A stretch of DNA of 64,000 bases from Branchiostoma floridae (GCF_000003815.2 NC_049991.1:16184971-16248970); one strand, 5' to 3'. Positions 8,794-21,602 are shown, counted from the first letter of the stretch. Notes: a model not told the origin generated them from the letters alone. Program-made: numbers and translations.

Positions 8794-11700
8794 ATGTCGT
8801 CTACATTTGCCTTGCCATTGTTGTGTTCTATCGCCGTGCACGTGGCTGTTCTTCATACTGTAGACGCCGGGTCAGAAGGTGAGATTTGCATTGTTTAAGG
8901 CATGATAAAATCTTGGCCGGGCCGTGTTCCTTTTACCATCTTAGACTTTTAACACTTTGTGTGATGTGTGACCGGTCCGATAGTATACTATTGAACCGCT
9001 CAAACCCCTTAAACTAAATTCGATTTGATATGGAAGGACCTCTGGGCCATATGCATGGTAGAATAAGTACACCGGGGCTCCTCTTCTGCCACTTGGAGCC
9101 CCGGAAAATTATGAGTACATTTCTATGGATGTGTGTAAGGTCACTGGGATTGCCACTGGGCCTAGAATCCATAGGACCAATCTGCTTTAACCAAGCTGAA
9201 TTTAAAAAAAAAACTGTGTCACACTGATGATTCCATACAGTAACAATGAAAGCAATGTGTTTTTGGTGACATTTTGTGTTTCTGGGTATATGAATGACGG
9301 ATGTATGAGATGTTTCAACTCTTAACTAGTAATAAGCAAGTCCATGGTTCCAAATACGCATGGACAGCGACAGAAATCATGTGTAATGCCAAAAAGCCCC
9401 TAACTGGTAAGCAGTTCTGTCTCCATTGTATCGATTTGCATAATAATGTCCAAACGTGATTTGAAGGTGCCCTCACCTTTGACCTATCACCCATATTTCC
9501 TGTCCCTCCACATGCGACTCGAAACGGTGAACGTACCTATAATATATTCTGTACCGTATGCAAATTTATCCACTTAATATTTATATGTTAGAATTTAGTT
9601 TATCTACATGTATTTAAGCCACATTCATTCATTTCATGTATCTAGTCTTTCGTCACTTGCAGTTAGCTCCATGGGCATGAATTTGCCATAAAACATTTCT
9701 ATAATCTATCTTTGAAATGAACATTGCAGGACGACGATTCAGATGTGGTGTTCCTGGAGTCGCACGAGAGGCCGGTCGCATTGTGGGTGGAAGTAACGCA
9801 AACCACGGGGCGTGGCCATGGCAGGTAAGATACGTCACTTTCTTGCTGTAACGTTAACAATATGCCTACTCACATTAGTTACCACGCATGCGCGGGTGAA
9901 AGGAACTCTGGGTAATATGTCAAAGTTGAAGGCCCACAGAACATCAACATTCCGCCATTTTGCAGGCGCTATCACGTTCCGGGCATTGGTACACAAATCG
10001 TAACATTGACATATTACCCAGAGTCCCTTTCACCCGCGCATGCGTGATAACTAGTGTGATAAGGTTAATGTCCGGATGTGATTTGCTTGTTTCAGGGGCC
10101 ATCGCCTTGAACATGTCACCCATAATTCCTATCGCTGCACATGCACACACGGAACTATGAACGTGCTTATTGTTCATATCTCAGTTTTTCACCATAATGC
10201 ATCATGCCGCGCATGCGCAACCCAAGCCGTCAACCATCTTATTACCTTGTAGCTTTCGTTATCGATTGCAGTAAAAGTTGTTGAGAGGTTGGGAGATGGT
10301 TAAGACATCTGCAATCACAGTTGCTCATAGCTCATAACTTTTGCACACATATGTATAAGAAACATCGTATTCCTAATATACTGTAGCAAAGAATAACATT
10401 CTCGTTGTCATGACGTCACGTGCAGACAACTTTAGATATCTCAACTACATTGATAGATTCTTGAACTAGTTAAACTGTAATATCCAACACAATAATTGGA
10501 CTTACCCAATATTTTTGACTGAACAGCGGCAGTCTTTGTCAAGGAAATTTTTGTGTTGGATATTCTGTTTAACTAGTTTAAGAATGACTTCTCCCAACAC
10601 AGATGAATTTTCAAGTTACATGGATAGATTTCGCAACACGTCATACTGATTGAAGCAGATACTGGAGTAACTACTCTCGAAGAGACCGAAGTCGCTTTTT
10701 GTATATCTTTGTTAGCTTGGTCATTTTGCTTCTGTACTCTAGGTATCCCTTCGCTGGGCCCCTTCGGGTATTGGGCACTTCTGCGGCGGTGCTCTTCTCA
10801 ACAAGCGGTGGGTGCTGACGGCCGCACACTGCGTGGATGAGTGAGTAATGCTTGATGAACTCTCCCTACATTCTTGTCTATCTTGAATCGTCTAGCTGCA
10901 ACTTTTATGAGCAATCAGGAGATTAAGGAGGGCCGCTCAAGCACGACGAAGAGTATCATGTTAACTGATGTTATTGCACAAAGGGGGGCCTACGGCCCCA
11001 ATCACTACCAATCTTCACGGAACCCGAAACAGCTTCAAAAGAGGCCGTAAATATATGTTCGTGCGACCTACTTATCTATGTACCTATACATGTTGAGATA
11101 AGACTGTCCATTTTCGTTAATTCTCAAGTCTTACGACGTTCAATTTCTAAGCAGTAGATTGATTGGGAAATGATAGAGATTCGAGGACTGACACCGAAAA
11201 CATGTGTACAGAACTGGCGAACTGATGGCAATATCAGTATCCCGTTTGTAGTAGCGTCGCTGTACTTGAGATATTGTCATTGGCCTGAGGTACATTTCAT
11301 TCGGAACGGCTAACTGCGTAGGTGTGGCAATCAAAAGTACGTATAACCGGGCTTACATAATTATTTGAATTTGGCAACTTATAAGCTGCATTGATAAGTG
11401 CTAAAATAAGGACGATGTAGGTCTACATGGTCAAAACAGTGCCGTTGATGTAGCAAAAGAAATTGTAAAAAGAACGCTTTTCCGAGGTAGTATACCGAAA
11501 AGTTGCTAGCATGTTTGTGCCAAAAGCAGATGTATATCTATATATAAGGCAAATTTTGCCTCGATGTTTCTGCATGCTCAAAGCAAATACAATCATACAT
11601 TGTATATGTTTGCATGTACGTAAGAAGTCGCTTCCACGCAGAAACGGGCAGGCACGTTCTTAGGTTAAATCAAGTTAAAATTTTTCGATGTTCCGAATGC

Positions 11701-14694
11701 AAAATCACTAGATAAACATTAGATATGCATACATGCAAGTGTCGCTGCAGTACCACAGGAAGCTGACAGGAGGCTCATTTGTAAATTTGACATTTTTTGT
11801 CTTAATGATACCCTCTACACACCTATTGAAAATCACATCCAAATCCACATCCGCCATAGCATAGTGGAAAACACAACTTTCTTGGTGAAGATAGCGATTT
11901 CATTGAATGTTCTTCTCTAACCATTCTGACGTATTGGCATTGCCGTTTATGTTGCAGCGGATTTAAACCCTATGTGACAATGGGAGATAGCAGTCTGACC
12001 GGGGATGACGGTACAGAGCGCACCATTATCACCAGAAGAGTCTTCATTCACCCAAGTTACGGGTTCGGCTACGATGCCGGTGAGCTCTCCTCATGTCTGT
12101 GTTCGAAGTCTGGTTTCTGACATTTTACTGCATTGGTCACGAGCAGAGAAACGTGCCTCCACATCAGACCATAGTCTGCCGTTTCTGTACAGAAACAAGA
12201 CCATAGTCACGTCCGGGTAAAAAGATACAAAAATGGGAGTTCTGCTGCAGTACCAAGGGCCAAAATCGCCCTTGAGCTTTTTCTTCCCAACCCCTACGTA
12301 CATATCTTTAGTTACACAGACACAACCAAAACAATATTTCTATTTTCATATAACGTTAGATAACAATTCTTGTCGTAGAATGGCATACGGACCATACCTA
12401 CTTGTGATGACTGACGATATTTGTGAAATGTCTGTTCTCCCTACACGTACAGCTCTCCTGCAGTTGAAGAAAAGAGTTCGTTTCAGCCAGTACATCCGCC
12501 CTGTCTGCCTGCCCGGCAGCTCTTCCACGGCTCCTCCACCGGGCACGGTCTGCTCCATAACCGGCTGGGGGACAACATCCGAGGGTATGTGAACACTAGT
12601 GTTTCGTGCGAAAGCACAGAAAAACAAATCCTCAATATTTTTATTTTATTTTATCGTTATTCGTTATCGAAGAATCTATGGAATAATAAGTGGCAGCGGA
12701 CTCAAGTTGTACTTTAGCGCCACCACTTGCATAAATACTATCATATAATGACATATCAGACGGGACTATCAAACTTTCGAACAGTCAATAAATAAATAAT
12801 CAAACAAGTAAATAACTAAAGAAGTAGACGCATACATGTAAATACATTGTTTGCATGATTCAAACCTCCTACCGGTAGAAAGACAAAGCAAAAAAATGGC
12901 ACATAATATCAACATAACACCAACATGTGTAACTCCCCTCCGATGATAGAGCAAAACTGAAAATGTATGAAAACAATGGAATTTATCTACGATCATTTCG
13001 ATGTTTTTATAATTTTAACGTCATGTGAGTAAAAAAAGAAGAAAATACTATCCTTCATTGGCTTTTCATCAATTACTTTACTGTACCAAACCAAGATACA
13101 CTGCATATAATACACCACCAGACCGTCCAGTTTGTTTTCAGAGAAATGGTCATGAAGTAGTACGCAAAACCTTTCTTCAAATCTCGAATATGATGAAAGT
13201 TCAAATCATCGTTCCCTGTAGGCGCTTCCAGCCTTCCCGACCATCTCCAGGAAGCCGACGTGCCCATCGTGAGTGACTCTGACTGCTCTGGCGCGTACGC
13301 TCCGTGGTTCGACTTAACCTCGGAGATCTGTGCCGGCTACATGGCTGGAGGAATCGACTCTTGTCAGGTACTGTAAAAGCATCGCAGTAGTGGGAAAAAG
13401 GACTTTCGCGGTGGTTTTAAGTTCGCGGTAGCAGCATTCACTGTAGTCTCTTACTGCCATGGGAAAATGTTCACGGTGGTTTTATGTTCACGGTGAATTG
13501 GCAACGCGAAAACCGCGAACATAAATCCACCGCGAACATTTCTGCATTTACAGTAATCCGAATCTCCAAACAGATGTAAAATTGCAAGATCGTGACGTTT
13601 CTCAGGCTCCTGGCTCTCCTTTCTAGAAAGGAGTGATGGGTAATATGTCAAGGGTGAAGGCCCATGAGACGTAAACATTATCGACCATTGTTTCGATTCG
13701 CGCAACAATGTACAGACGGAAAAATGGCAGAATATATGCAACTCAGGGGCATTCACCTTTGACATATTACCTAGACTTCTTGTCGCCGGGGCATGCATAC
13801 TTGAATCTGCGAAAGAGCTTATTCACTCAAGCGTTTCAACAGCGGCCAAGCGTGGTTGTTAATGCTTGGCTACCACGCAAACAACGGCCCATCACTAGTA
13901 CAATTCCTCACGGTGATGTCTTTACGTACAGGTGGTGAGATCCGCACGTTAATGGGTTTAGCTTCTGACATGAGAAAAATGCAGAGGGCTTTTGAGCATC
14001 AGACAGTAATGATTCTTGTCTAGACGACAGGTATTGACTTTGATATTATTCAAGATGAAAGTGATCCATCTTACACATGGGGGCAATGGAGGATCAACAT
14101 TGAAATTCATCAACAGTGTAAAAACAGGCTTTCTAAATTCAAGGATGGGACCGCCTCTATTCAGTGGTCTCTATTGAAATCAGCAATTTCAGGTGTTTAC
14201 AGAATCAGAATGGGACCGGTTGACCAGAATGGGACCGGTTGACCAGAATGTTGTAATCCATCGACAGCTACTCTACTTATATGCTGTTGATCATGACCTA
14301 CATATAGAGACACAACATTAGGCCTTAAAATATTTATAACCTTCTTGGCGAAGGTAATGAAGGGAACTTTTTTTATCAAACTTTTTCTTACGCACGCTTT
14401 TGAACACTCGCATCAGTTTGGGGTTACCAGAGGATGTCACCCATAATATCAAATCAACATTGCCTCAGCTTGAGTTTGCAGATGAAGATTTTTGTTCTAA
14501 CCGTAGAAATGTGCCCCTGTCCACAGGGTGACAGCGGCGGCCCGCTTGTGTGCGAGTCGGCGGCTGGAACTTACTTCCTGCACGGCCTGACCAGCTGGGG
14601 ATACGGCTGTGCGCGGCCCGACAAGCCCGGCGTCTACGCACGCGTCACCGCTTTCGTGGACTGGATCAGGACCACTATTCGTGACAACCGCTAA
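8794..14694 (+). CDS. Secreted trypsin-like serine protease (S1 family), seven exons
   Basis: Exons 8794-8878, 9730-9824, 10743-10840, 11958-12079, 12453-12584, 13222-13367 and 14527-14694 join in frame to 281 aa, with GT-AG introns throughout. Residues 1-26 form a hydrophobic signal peptide. A short propeptide with Cys34 precedes the activation site R45|IVGG. Catalytic residues by motif: His89 (LTAAHC), Asp132 (YDAALL) and Ser229 (GDSGGP). Asp223, six residues before the serine, predicts trypsin-like cleavage after Arg/Lys. Cys34 and the Cys in RPVCLPG could tether the propeptide. There are no extra domains, so it is a simple S1A enzyme close to chymotrypsinogen size. The substrate cannot be told from sequence. 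Introns carry several MITEs, one placed on the exon 6 donor. Poly(A) signal at 14719. Confidence 0.92.
9850..10068. mobile_element. Fold-back element, TIR around CACGCATGCGCGGGTGAAAG
   Basis: CACGCATGCGCGGGTGAAAG then CTCTGGGTAATATGTCAA on the left is matched by the inverse TTGACATATTACCCAGAG then CTTTCACCCGCGCATGCGTG on the right, giving about 55-bp arms around a loop of about 80 bp. It lies in protease intron 2. A shorter relative lies at 13638-13771. Confidence 0.7.
10457..10585. mobile_element. Fold-back element, TIR ATTCTTGAACTAGTTAAAC
   Basis: ATTCTTGAACTAGTTAAAC plus AATATCCAACACAA pairs with TTGTGTTGGATATT plus GTTTAACTAGTTTAAGAAT, with arms of about 36 bp. It lies in protease intron 2. 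No relatives found in this window. Confidence 0.65.
13369..13555. mobile_element. MITE TACTGTAAATGCA, copy 2, on a splice donor
   Basis: It starts TACTGTAAAAGCA and ends TGCATTTACAGTA, with the same interior CCACCGCGAAC blocks as copy 1. Its first base is the second base of the intron following protease exon 6 (exon end 13367, donor g13368). See findings. Confidence 0.75.
13638..13771. mobile_element. Fold-back element related to 9850-10068
   Basis: GGGTAATATGTCAAGGGTGAA-like and TTCACCTTTGACATATTACC-like arms surround a loop of about 90 bp. It lies in protease intron 6, just after the MITE. Confidence 0.55.
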
Positions 14695-14718
14695 CCATAG
14701 TCCGGTTCTCCCGCAATG

Positions 14719-14724
14719 AATAAA
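14719..14724 (+). terminator. Poly(A) signal of the protease gene
   Basis: AATAAA 25 bases after the TAA stop, implying a very short 3' UTR. Confidence 0.7.
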
Positions 14725-14774
14725 GGTTATATCAATGTTGATCATTCATGCGTGTGGAAGACTTTATTATTTAT

Positions 14775-15026
14775 ACCCCATTTCCACTATGACTGCGCTC
14801 TCGTCGCGCTCACTCTGCGACCTAAAATTTGACATATCGCTCAACGAATTGTATAGAAAAGAAACGAATCTTTTTACACTTTCTGTGTTTTGGTGTCTTT
14901 TCAGTCGTCACACTTTTACATTTTATATGATATACCCAGTGTGAAAGTGAAGATGACTGCTACCATATGCTATTTAGGTCGCAGTGAGAGCGCAGCGCGA
15001 TCGCCGTGTAGTAGAATTAACGGGGG
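14775..15026. mobile_element. Fold-back element with CTGCGACCTAAA arms
   Basis: Left arm CCCCATTTCCACTATGACTG then GCGCTCACTCTGCGACCTAAA. The right arm is the diverged inverse: TTTAGGTCGCAGTGAGAGCGC then GTAGTAGAATTAACGGGG. The AT-rich loop is about 130 bp. It lies directly downstream of the protease poly(A) signal. Confidence 0.55.
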
Positions 15027-15922
15027 TCTTATGACATTTATTTAGCCCTGAAAAGTAATTTAGGACAGAAAACGTGATAGTTGGAAAAGTTGTGATAACT
15101 TGTTTTCGAATGTATATTTCGATGATTGTTTATATACTAATGAATTAATGTGAAAAAGGGATGCTGTCACATTTTATTCTCTAGTAGACAGAAATTTAGA
15201 CTTTTTTTTCCTTTACTAGTGAAATAATGTGATAGATGGGTGCTATCAATTTTTTTACTACCAGACACAACCTTATTTCTCTTACTAGTGAAATAACGGT
15301 GTTGGTGGTACGGCAGTGTCGTCGGGGTTCACAGACATAGTAACCAGAAGTTCGTCAAGCAAGGAAAAAATAACGGGATCTCTGCGAAACTATTGATCGT
15401 GCTCACTTTTCATAAAACCTGTTGCCACGGTCCATCTCCCTGCTAGCCTTAAATAAAGGTTGTTAATATTGAGCAATCATGCCTGCATGTCAGTGGATCA
15501 TGATCATGTGGGGGTTGGGGTAGGGGTGGTGTTTGATAACCAGCACCTCTGCAACCATAACAAAAATCTCAAAATACATCTAAAGTTCCCATATCTACTT
15601 GAAATATTTTTGTTAATTACTTGGCAAAATATAACAAAATTAACCATGTCCATTTCACATATTCTGTCAAGTCTCGGGTTGAACGTTGCAACTGATCCTG
15701 GGAATAAACTGGACCCCGGGCCAACCGGAACAAACCTAAACACACAAAAACAAGCTAACAAACAGGCCGAAAGCAATTCCTCCTTTTTCACGGAAGTAAT
15801 GAATTTGACAGAAAATAAATGCAGTGTACCCATATGATCGCTTCTTTTTTTTACTCCTTTCATTTGTTTTGCTGTCTCCTCAGATATGTAAATGCATGGT
15901 CATGGCATCGAATGGTCGTGTT
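15027..15922. other. Intergenic, nothing recognised
   Basis: AT-rich, with a repeated TTACTAGTGAAATAA phrase near 15215 and 15280. The overlapping ORFs on both strands at 15460-15863 have no recognisable family. Confidence 0.4.
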
Positions 15923-16355
15923 TAGGGCTGGGTATCGGTACAGCGTACCGGTACAAAACCGGTTTTTCTTATTGGACCGGTCCAGAAAAACCGGACCTGA
16001 AAAAATTAGGTGGACCGGATGTTGGACCGATTAGAAAATTAACAGATTATTTTATCAGGCATTCACACGTTTTGGCGCTTGCAGGTGGAAGAAAATAACA
16101 AGAGTGATGTAGAGTAGAGTTTATAGTAATTTCTACCAAGTTTTACAGCCAATCGTACGGGTGCAGTTAGCGTTGAAGGATTTTAAAACGCCAGTGTAAG
16201 TCTTATACTCCACCAAACAGATCGCTTTGTAGTGAAATGGATCATTGGTATGAGTCATACTTCATCAGGTTCAGGTTCAGGTCCGGACCTGGACCTAATC
16301 CTTTGGACCTGAACCGGACCTGGACCTGAGTTTTCTGTACCGGTACCCAGCCCTA
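15923..16355. mobile_element. hAT-type MITE TAGGGCTGGG, copy 1 (433 bp, 8-bp TSD)
   Basis: The ends are TAGGGCTGGGTATCGGTACA and the inverse GTACCGGTACCCAGCCCTA. The interior has repeated GGACCGG and CCGGACCTG words. It is flanked by perfect 8-bp duplications GTCGTGTT at 15915-15922 and 16356-16363. Other copies: 30274-30743, and a decayed one at 33690-34070. Confidence 0.85.
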
Positions 16356-16363
16356 GTCGTGTT

Positions 16364-17906
16364 CACAAAAGTTCGCATCCTTGTTTCAGCACCATTTTCG
16401 AGTAAGGAACACGAATTCATCGTCAGCATACTTATCATATCTTTTTCCGTTTGCTCTTTTGATGTTCTGTGTTTTGTCAGTTTTCCTCAGGCAGGAAGTG
16501 GAATGTTCGTGTTCACAGTACAAAACTTCGCATCCTTGTTTCAAGAAGAAAATGTCATCGCCGGCAACTACAAAGGTTACGTTCATTGATTTCCATTAAG
16601 CAAAGCGCGTCGCCAACCTTAAACCACTAGACGTACTTCTCTGAACTGAATTGTTGTTTTCGTGTGCGTTCAGAGTACTGATTGCAGAGCTCCTTTCAAG
16701 CTCCCGCATTCCCCGTGGGTTTTCCGTTCTCTACTTCCTATCTCTTTTCTTTTCAATTATCTGCCACATCCCCGGGCTATTCACATATAACAGGATGTAG
16801 ACGTAATCTTCCTTTTTTGAAGGCATACAGGTGGAAAATGTCACCTTTACATAACAAGTCCTTGGCATAAAATGGATTTTAGTTTTAATTTTCTGTTTTC
16901 AATGATGGACGTTATGCCAACACATCTCCCCTTTTTATTGAATCTTTTTGACTGTCCGATCCTCTCCTAGATTGATGATACGATGATACTGTATAGACAC
17001 GTTTTACCACTTGCGTCATCCTGATTAATTGTAGAGAAAAGTAGAGTAGTAACTCAGGAACGCCATTTAGGCAGAAAAAAATAGATAAGATGTCTTGAAT
17101 GGGGTTGGGATTACGTACTACATCCGTGCAAAATTGAACAGACAACCAAGAACAATCACTTTACTCCGATTAAAGATTTATTCAGAAGAAGGCAGATTGA
17201 TATAAACACTTGTCATCCAGGGTCTACAAAAATACGTGTGCAAGATGGGTGCGATTTTCACAATCAGAATCTTCTGTTCCACAGACGATTTTAGTATATC
17301 ACGGAAGATACTGGACAAGAAACTGTGTGCAGGAACCTTTTGTTAAAGTGTCAGAAAAAACGTCAAATTATGATGAAAAATCTACCAATACACAAATGTA
17401 CATTATCGAATTCTCATCTGGCAAACGTTATCACGTCATATTGTAAGACATACAACTATGTCATACTTCAACAGTCAATGATCATTGACAAAATCCCTGT
17501 ATACCGATTCAGACCTCCTGAAACTAATTATACTTGTGCTGACACCAACACATCGCATACATAGTTCTTTTATAACACTATGATCACAGTACTTCCCAAT
17601 TCACAAACTAATCACTTCGTTGAGATAACTATCAAATTGTGTTGCACATTACATTCCAAGTAATGAAGGAAATAAAAGAAGGTATTGAAAATATTGCAAT
17701 ATTATAAGTGTCAAGTTAGACATAAAACACCGACAGCATTATCAGTGTACGCATACCTACAGATCATCTTGAAGGGAATTATGATTGCCATAGACGTCGA
17801 GAAATGACGTAGCTGTTGGAACCGTTTACCGGGACCCTGTCCTGATGAAGCAGATGCTACGTGAGAAGAAAGTGCACAGCACCCGAACAGTGTGAATGTC
17901 TATTAA
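16364..17906. other. Intergenic or PROKR-like 3' flank, nothing recognised
   Basis: A 23-base phrase around TCGCATCCTTGTTTCA is repeated at about 16372 and 16527. No conserved coding sequence. It may include the far 3' UTR of the receptor gene. Confidence 0.35.
17177..17182 (-). terminator. Candidate distal poly(A) signal for the receptor gene
   Basis: TTTATT on the plus strand reads AATAAA on the minus strand, about 1.1 kb past the receptor stop codon. Position is the only support. Confidence 0.25.
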
Positions 17907-18266
17907 CTCCAAGCAGATCTTACGGTGCCATAAGATAGTATCAAAGCTGGCCAAGGAGTAAAGCCGGCCAAAGGGAGTCAAACAGGCCCCTTTTGGTCGG
18001 CTATCCTCCTTGGTCAGCTTTCATACTATCTTATGGCACCGTAAGATCTGCTTGGAGATTATATAACGAATCATAGATGTTGACAGTTTATCCATACGTC
18101 GCACTCTCTCACGTTACATGTACGACCGACGGCCATTACGCGCGAAAAGGTGCACAGCACCCTAACAGCGTAAATATCCATTAAAGGCTATAATGAGTCA
18201 TAAATGTCAACAAGTTTATCCATACGTCGCCCTCTTTCGCGTTACATGTACGACCGACGGTCATCA
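17866..18266. repeat. Tandem duplication at the receptor stop codon, one copy interrupted
   Basis: GTGCACAGCACCC-AACAG, TTTATCCATACGTCGC and GTTACATGTACGACCGACGG occur in the same order at 17869-18132 and 18150-18262. The right unit reaches the receptor stop codon. The left unit is split by the fold-back element 17907-18057. Confidence 0.65.
17907..18057. mobile_element. Fold-back element CTCCAAGCAGATC, copy 1
   Basis: CTCCAAGCAGATCTTACGGT plus GCCATAAGATAGTAT at the left is exactly matched by the inverse at the right, then less perfect inner arms. The loop is near 17980. Family members: 26844-26998 and 29709-29880, with decayed pieces at 2830-2900 and 61830-61857. Confidence 0.8.
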
Positions 18267-21200
18267 CACGGTGGTAGTCATGAATTGTATTTCTGGCGCG
18301 TTTCTGGATTGTCTTCTTCCCCGCAAACTGAATGGGGTCCCCAAGGCGCTGGACGAAGTCGGCGGGCAGCCTCTCCGGGTAGCGGAAGCGTTCGGCCCCC
18401 TGCCCGATCTCTCGACCAGCCGCCCGAAGAACGTCTTGTTCAGCAGGTTGTAGACGTGCTTCATGACGTTGTCGTTGGCGAAGACGTACACCACGGTGCT
18501 GATGACGCTGTTGCTCATGGCCAGCCCGTCCAGAACGTACACGATGGCGGTGCTGTGGCTCACGTGCGAGATCAGGTCGTACGAGAAGTCCCGTATGATG
18601 GTGAAGGAGTACATCGGGCCCCAGCACACGATGAACGCGGCGACGAGGACGACGAGCCGGACCGTCTTGCGGCGGGACCTCCGGCGGGACCTGTCCTGGG
18701 ACTGGTTGCGGTGGCCCGGGAAGCGGCGGTTGCAGACGCGGTACCCGATGTAGGCGTAGCAGGCGCACATGAGGCAGACGGGTAGGACGTACTCTCCCGC
18801 GAACAGGATGAGGGTGAACCCTTGGTACAGCCGCCGGTGCCAGATGGGGTAGCTGACGGCGCAGAAGATGTCGCCGTTGAGAAACTCGGCCGTCTTGGAG
18901 AAGACGGCGGACGGGATGGCGAGCAAGATGGCCGAGAGCCAGACAGCGGAGAAGATGGGGATCAAGCGTCGTCTGGTCACGCGTAAGGACCCCGACTGTT
19001 TCACGACCATGAATCTAGCAAAAGAGAAAAAAGATCGATATGTCAATTATAATCAACTATCATATTATCGCAGGCTATAATCAACCATTGTGTTATCACA
19101 GAAATATGCACAACAACAATTTCGACAGACGAGGACAATGTGGCACTTCACTCAAGTTTAGTAACTTAATATATATATACAGTACCACATACAGACAGGT
19201 GCCACATTACCACCCCGACCGAAGTAAGGTATCCATTCTTGCACCCGGGAAAAGTTCCCATGGGCAGAACATCGGGTATCGAACTCGGGATCTCTAGGGT
19301 CCGAGCCCAACACTGTAGCAGTTACGCCACACACGTATTTCTGACTGCACAGAAACTTGAACCCTTGACATGCTACTAGTCTTTTGGCAAGGTTGTTCTG
19401 TTTGATATGCCTCTCGCATGTTGGGGCTAGGTGAAGTGAATAATCTAATAATCAAACATCGTTGACCAACTAAAGTGAAGAGTAATTGCCGCCCTGATCG
19501 CGAATCCCCCAGCAGTTACGGTACGTGGGTTGAACTTGTTACGATTCTCATGAAATGGGCCGGGGTACTCCACGCAGCTACAGTATGATTAAACCGGATC
19601 AACTGCGTTTGTGAAGAGCGGGCAGAAATGTCAGAGTAGCAATTGTACAGGCGCCTGGAGCTAGTATTAGGGGCGGTCTCAGGACTACTACAGCTGCATG
19701 CAAAATTATTTTTGACTGTACATAAAATTGTACCACATTTTGGCTATTTTGGCGAAATGAGGAGAAGTATAACTGCAGACTGGTACTTAATCATATAAGT
19801 GGTGAACAAATGGTTTATACGATCTAATTCCAGATCAAAAGTCAATATCTATTTCATAATCCATCTACTTGAAATCGCAAACTTTCACACAAAAAGCAGG
19901 TTGCAAAATTATTCACCCCATAAGTTTCTGTCTTAAGCGCTTCGCACAAAACCTCTTAGCTGCAATACCCTACTACAGACGGAACGACCGCCTGTCACAA
20001 GCTTCTGGCAGCGCTTTGTGATTCCGCGCCAATAGTCTCCAGCTCACCAGTGTTCTGAGATCTACGTGCCACAATAGCTTTCTTCAGATTCCACCAGAGA
20101 TTCTCAATTGGGTAAAGTCTGAAGACTGTGTTGGGTATACTCAAGAACCTCCCAGACTTTCGTCTCTACCCAAGCCAATGTGAATGTTGATGTGTCCTTA
20201 GGGGGTGAATGATATTGCATGCAACTACATGTATGTCTGCGTCTAACTGTCTTCGTCACTGCGGCAATGGGAGCCACCAAGGATGGACGGCAACATTAAC
20301 CTGGCCATTCAACATGCAGATGAATCACGCAAGCACAACGCTTCAAGCATGCATGCACGAAACGCGGCATGTACAATGCATTAAGCCTTTTACTTCCACT
20401 TTCTGTGCTCATCGATCCAGCTCGGCCCAGGAATCTAGTCTTCTCCTAAATCACGTCTAGACTGTTTTGAATAGACTATCTTTACTAGAGAATTCTTAGA
20501 AAAATATGAAGTCAGTTACTAAAACAGATCCAAACAGAGACTGCTCTGTTGATAGAAACACAGAAATTACATTCATCCATTTAGCCTCGTCTTTATTCCA
20601 AGAGAGCCAGTGGCGTCACTTTCTAAGCACATTACAAACGCATCCCCATTCTGGAAAGTCTGTTAAAGCATTCAGGGAGGGGGCGGTGTCAGACTCTTGA
20701 AGTCTAGCTGAACCATTAGGACCTGTTTTTGTCATGCAGACAATTAGAGTCTTCTAGACACTTTACGTAATTGCTTGTGCACGCAACTGAGTTTTAAGAC
20801 AAAAGACAAAAGGCAATATGTCCCCTCTTCAATTCTGTCAAGGCAAATGCTGATTTCAGAATTTTCTTCGCACGATGTGCAGTCCATTTCTTTTCCCGAG
20901 AATCGTGCCTTGGTTCTTAAACTTCACAGCGTCTCAGAAATCCTTTATTGATGAAAAAGTAATCAGCAAATGGCGACTGTATTCACGTATGTCTGCCAGA
21001 GGCTTTAATGTATTAAGACGTCTGGAAATTGAGGTAGTAGTTAAACCATTGCTTTCTTTGTCTCCTGTAGGATGGCTGTTCTGAATGTATAGATATGGTT
21101 GATATGTGGCTCAAGAGTTGGTTTTAATGAATACGAAATAGTTTGTGCTTTTTGGGGGTAGGGTGGCACTGAAAAAAGAACGAGAACATTGGTGAAGGCG

Positions 21201-21564
21201 CCGTACCGTTTAAATCAAACGCATCCCTATTTGATACACAGGTAGGTTTGAAGTTGCTGCGTTCGTGAAACCGAAGTTTCGATGTATGTCTAGACCTGTT
21301 TGTGGTGGTAATCTTGTTCGTAGTTCTTTGAATGCATTGTCAGTAGACCGCCATGAAGTAAGCCGGGGAAGATGATAAGGAAGGCCTGGGGCTTGCCTGA
21401 GTGACAGGAGTGTAGAGTTCACAGGTGACGGAACTAGCCTCTAATCAGAGATGACAGTCCAGGTCAAGGGGCTGATGGAAAGGCTATTGCTTTTGGTCTG
21501 TCTGTTTTTTTCGCAATGAAATGTATTGTTACCTCCATGAAATGTCATGGAGGTTATATTTTAC

Positions 21565-21602
<38 letters not shown>

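Noticed and set aside
12233-12592. 119-codon ORF as a single protease exon start
   Set aside because: Only 12453-12584 is exon. The upstream part includes a dispersed repeat fragment and the CACGTACAG acceptor.
18204-18785. 193-codon plus-strand ORF and its neighbours
   Set aside because: Antisense shadow of GC-rich PROKR-like exon 2. The same applies to 25328-25768 opposite exon 1, and to 18181-18768 in another frame.
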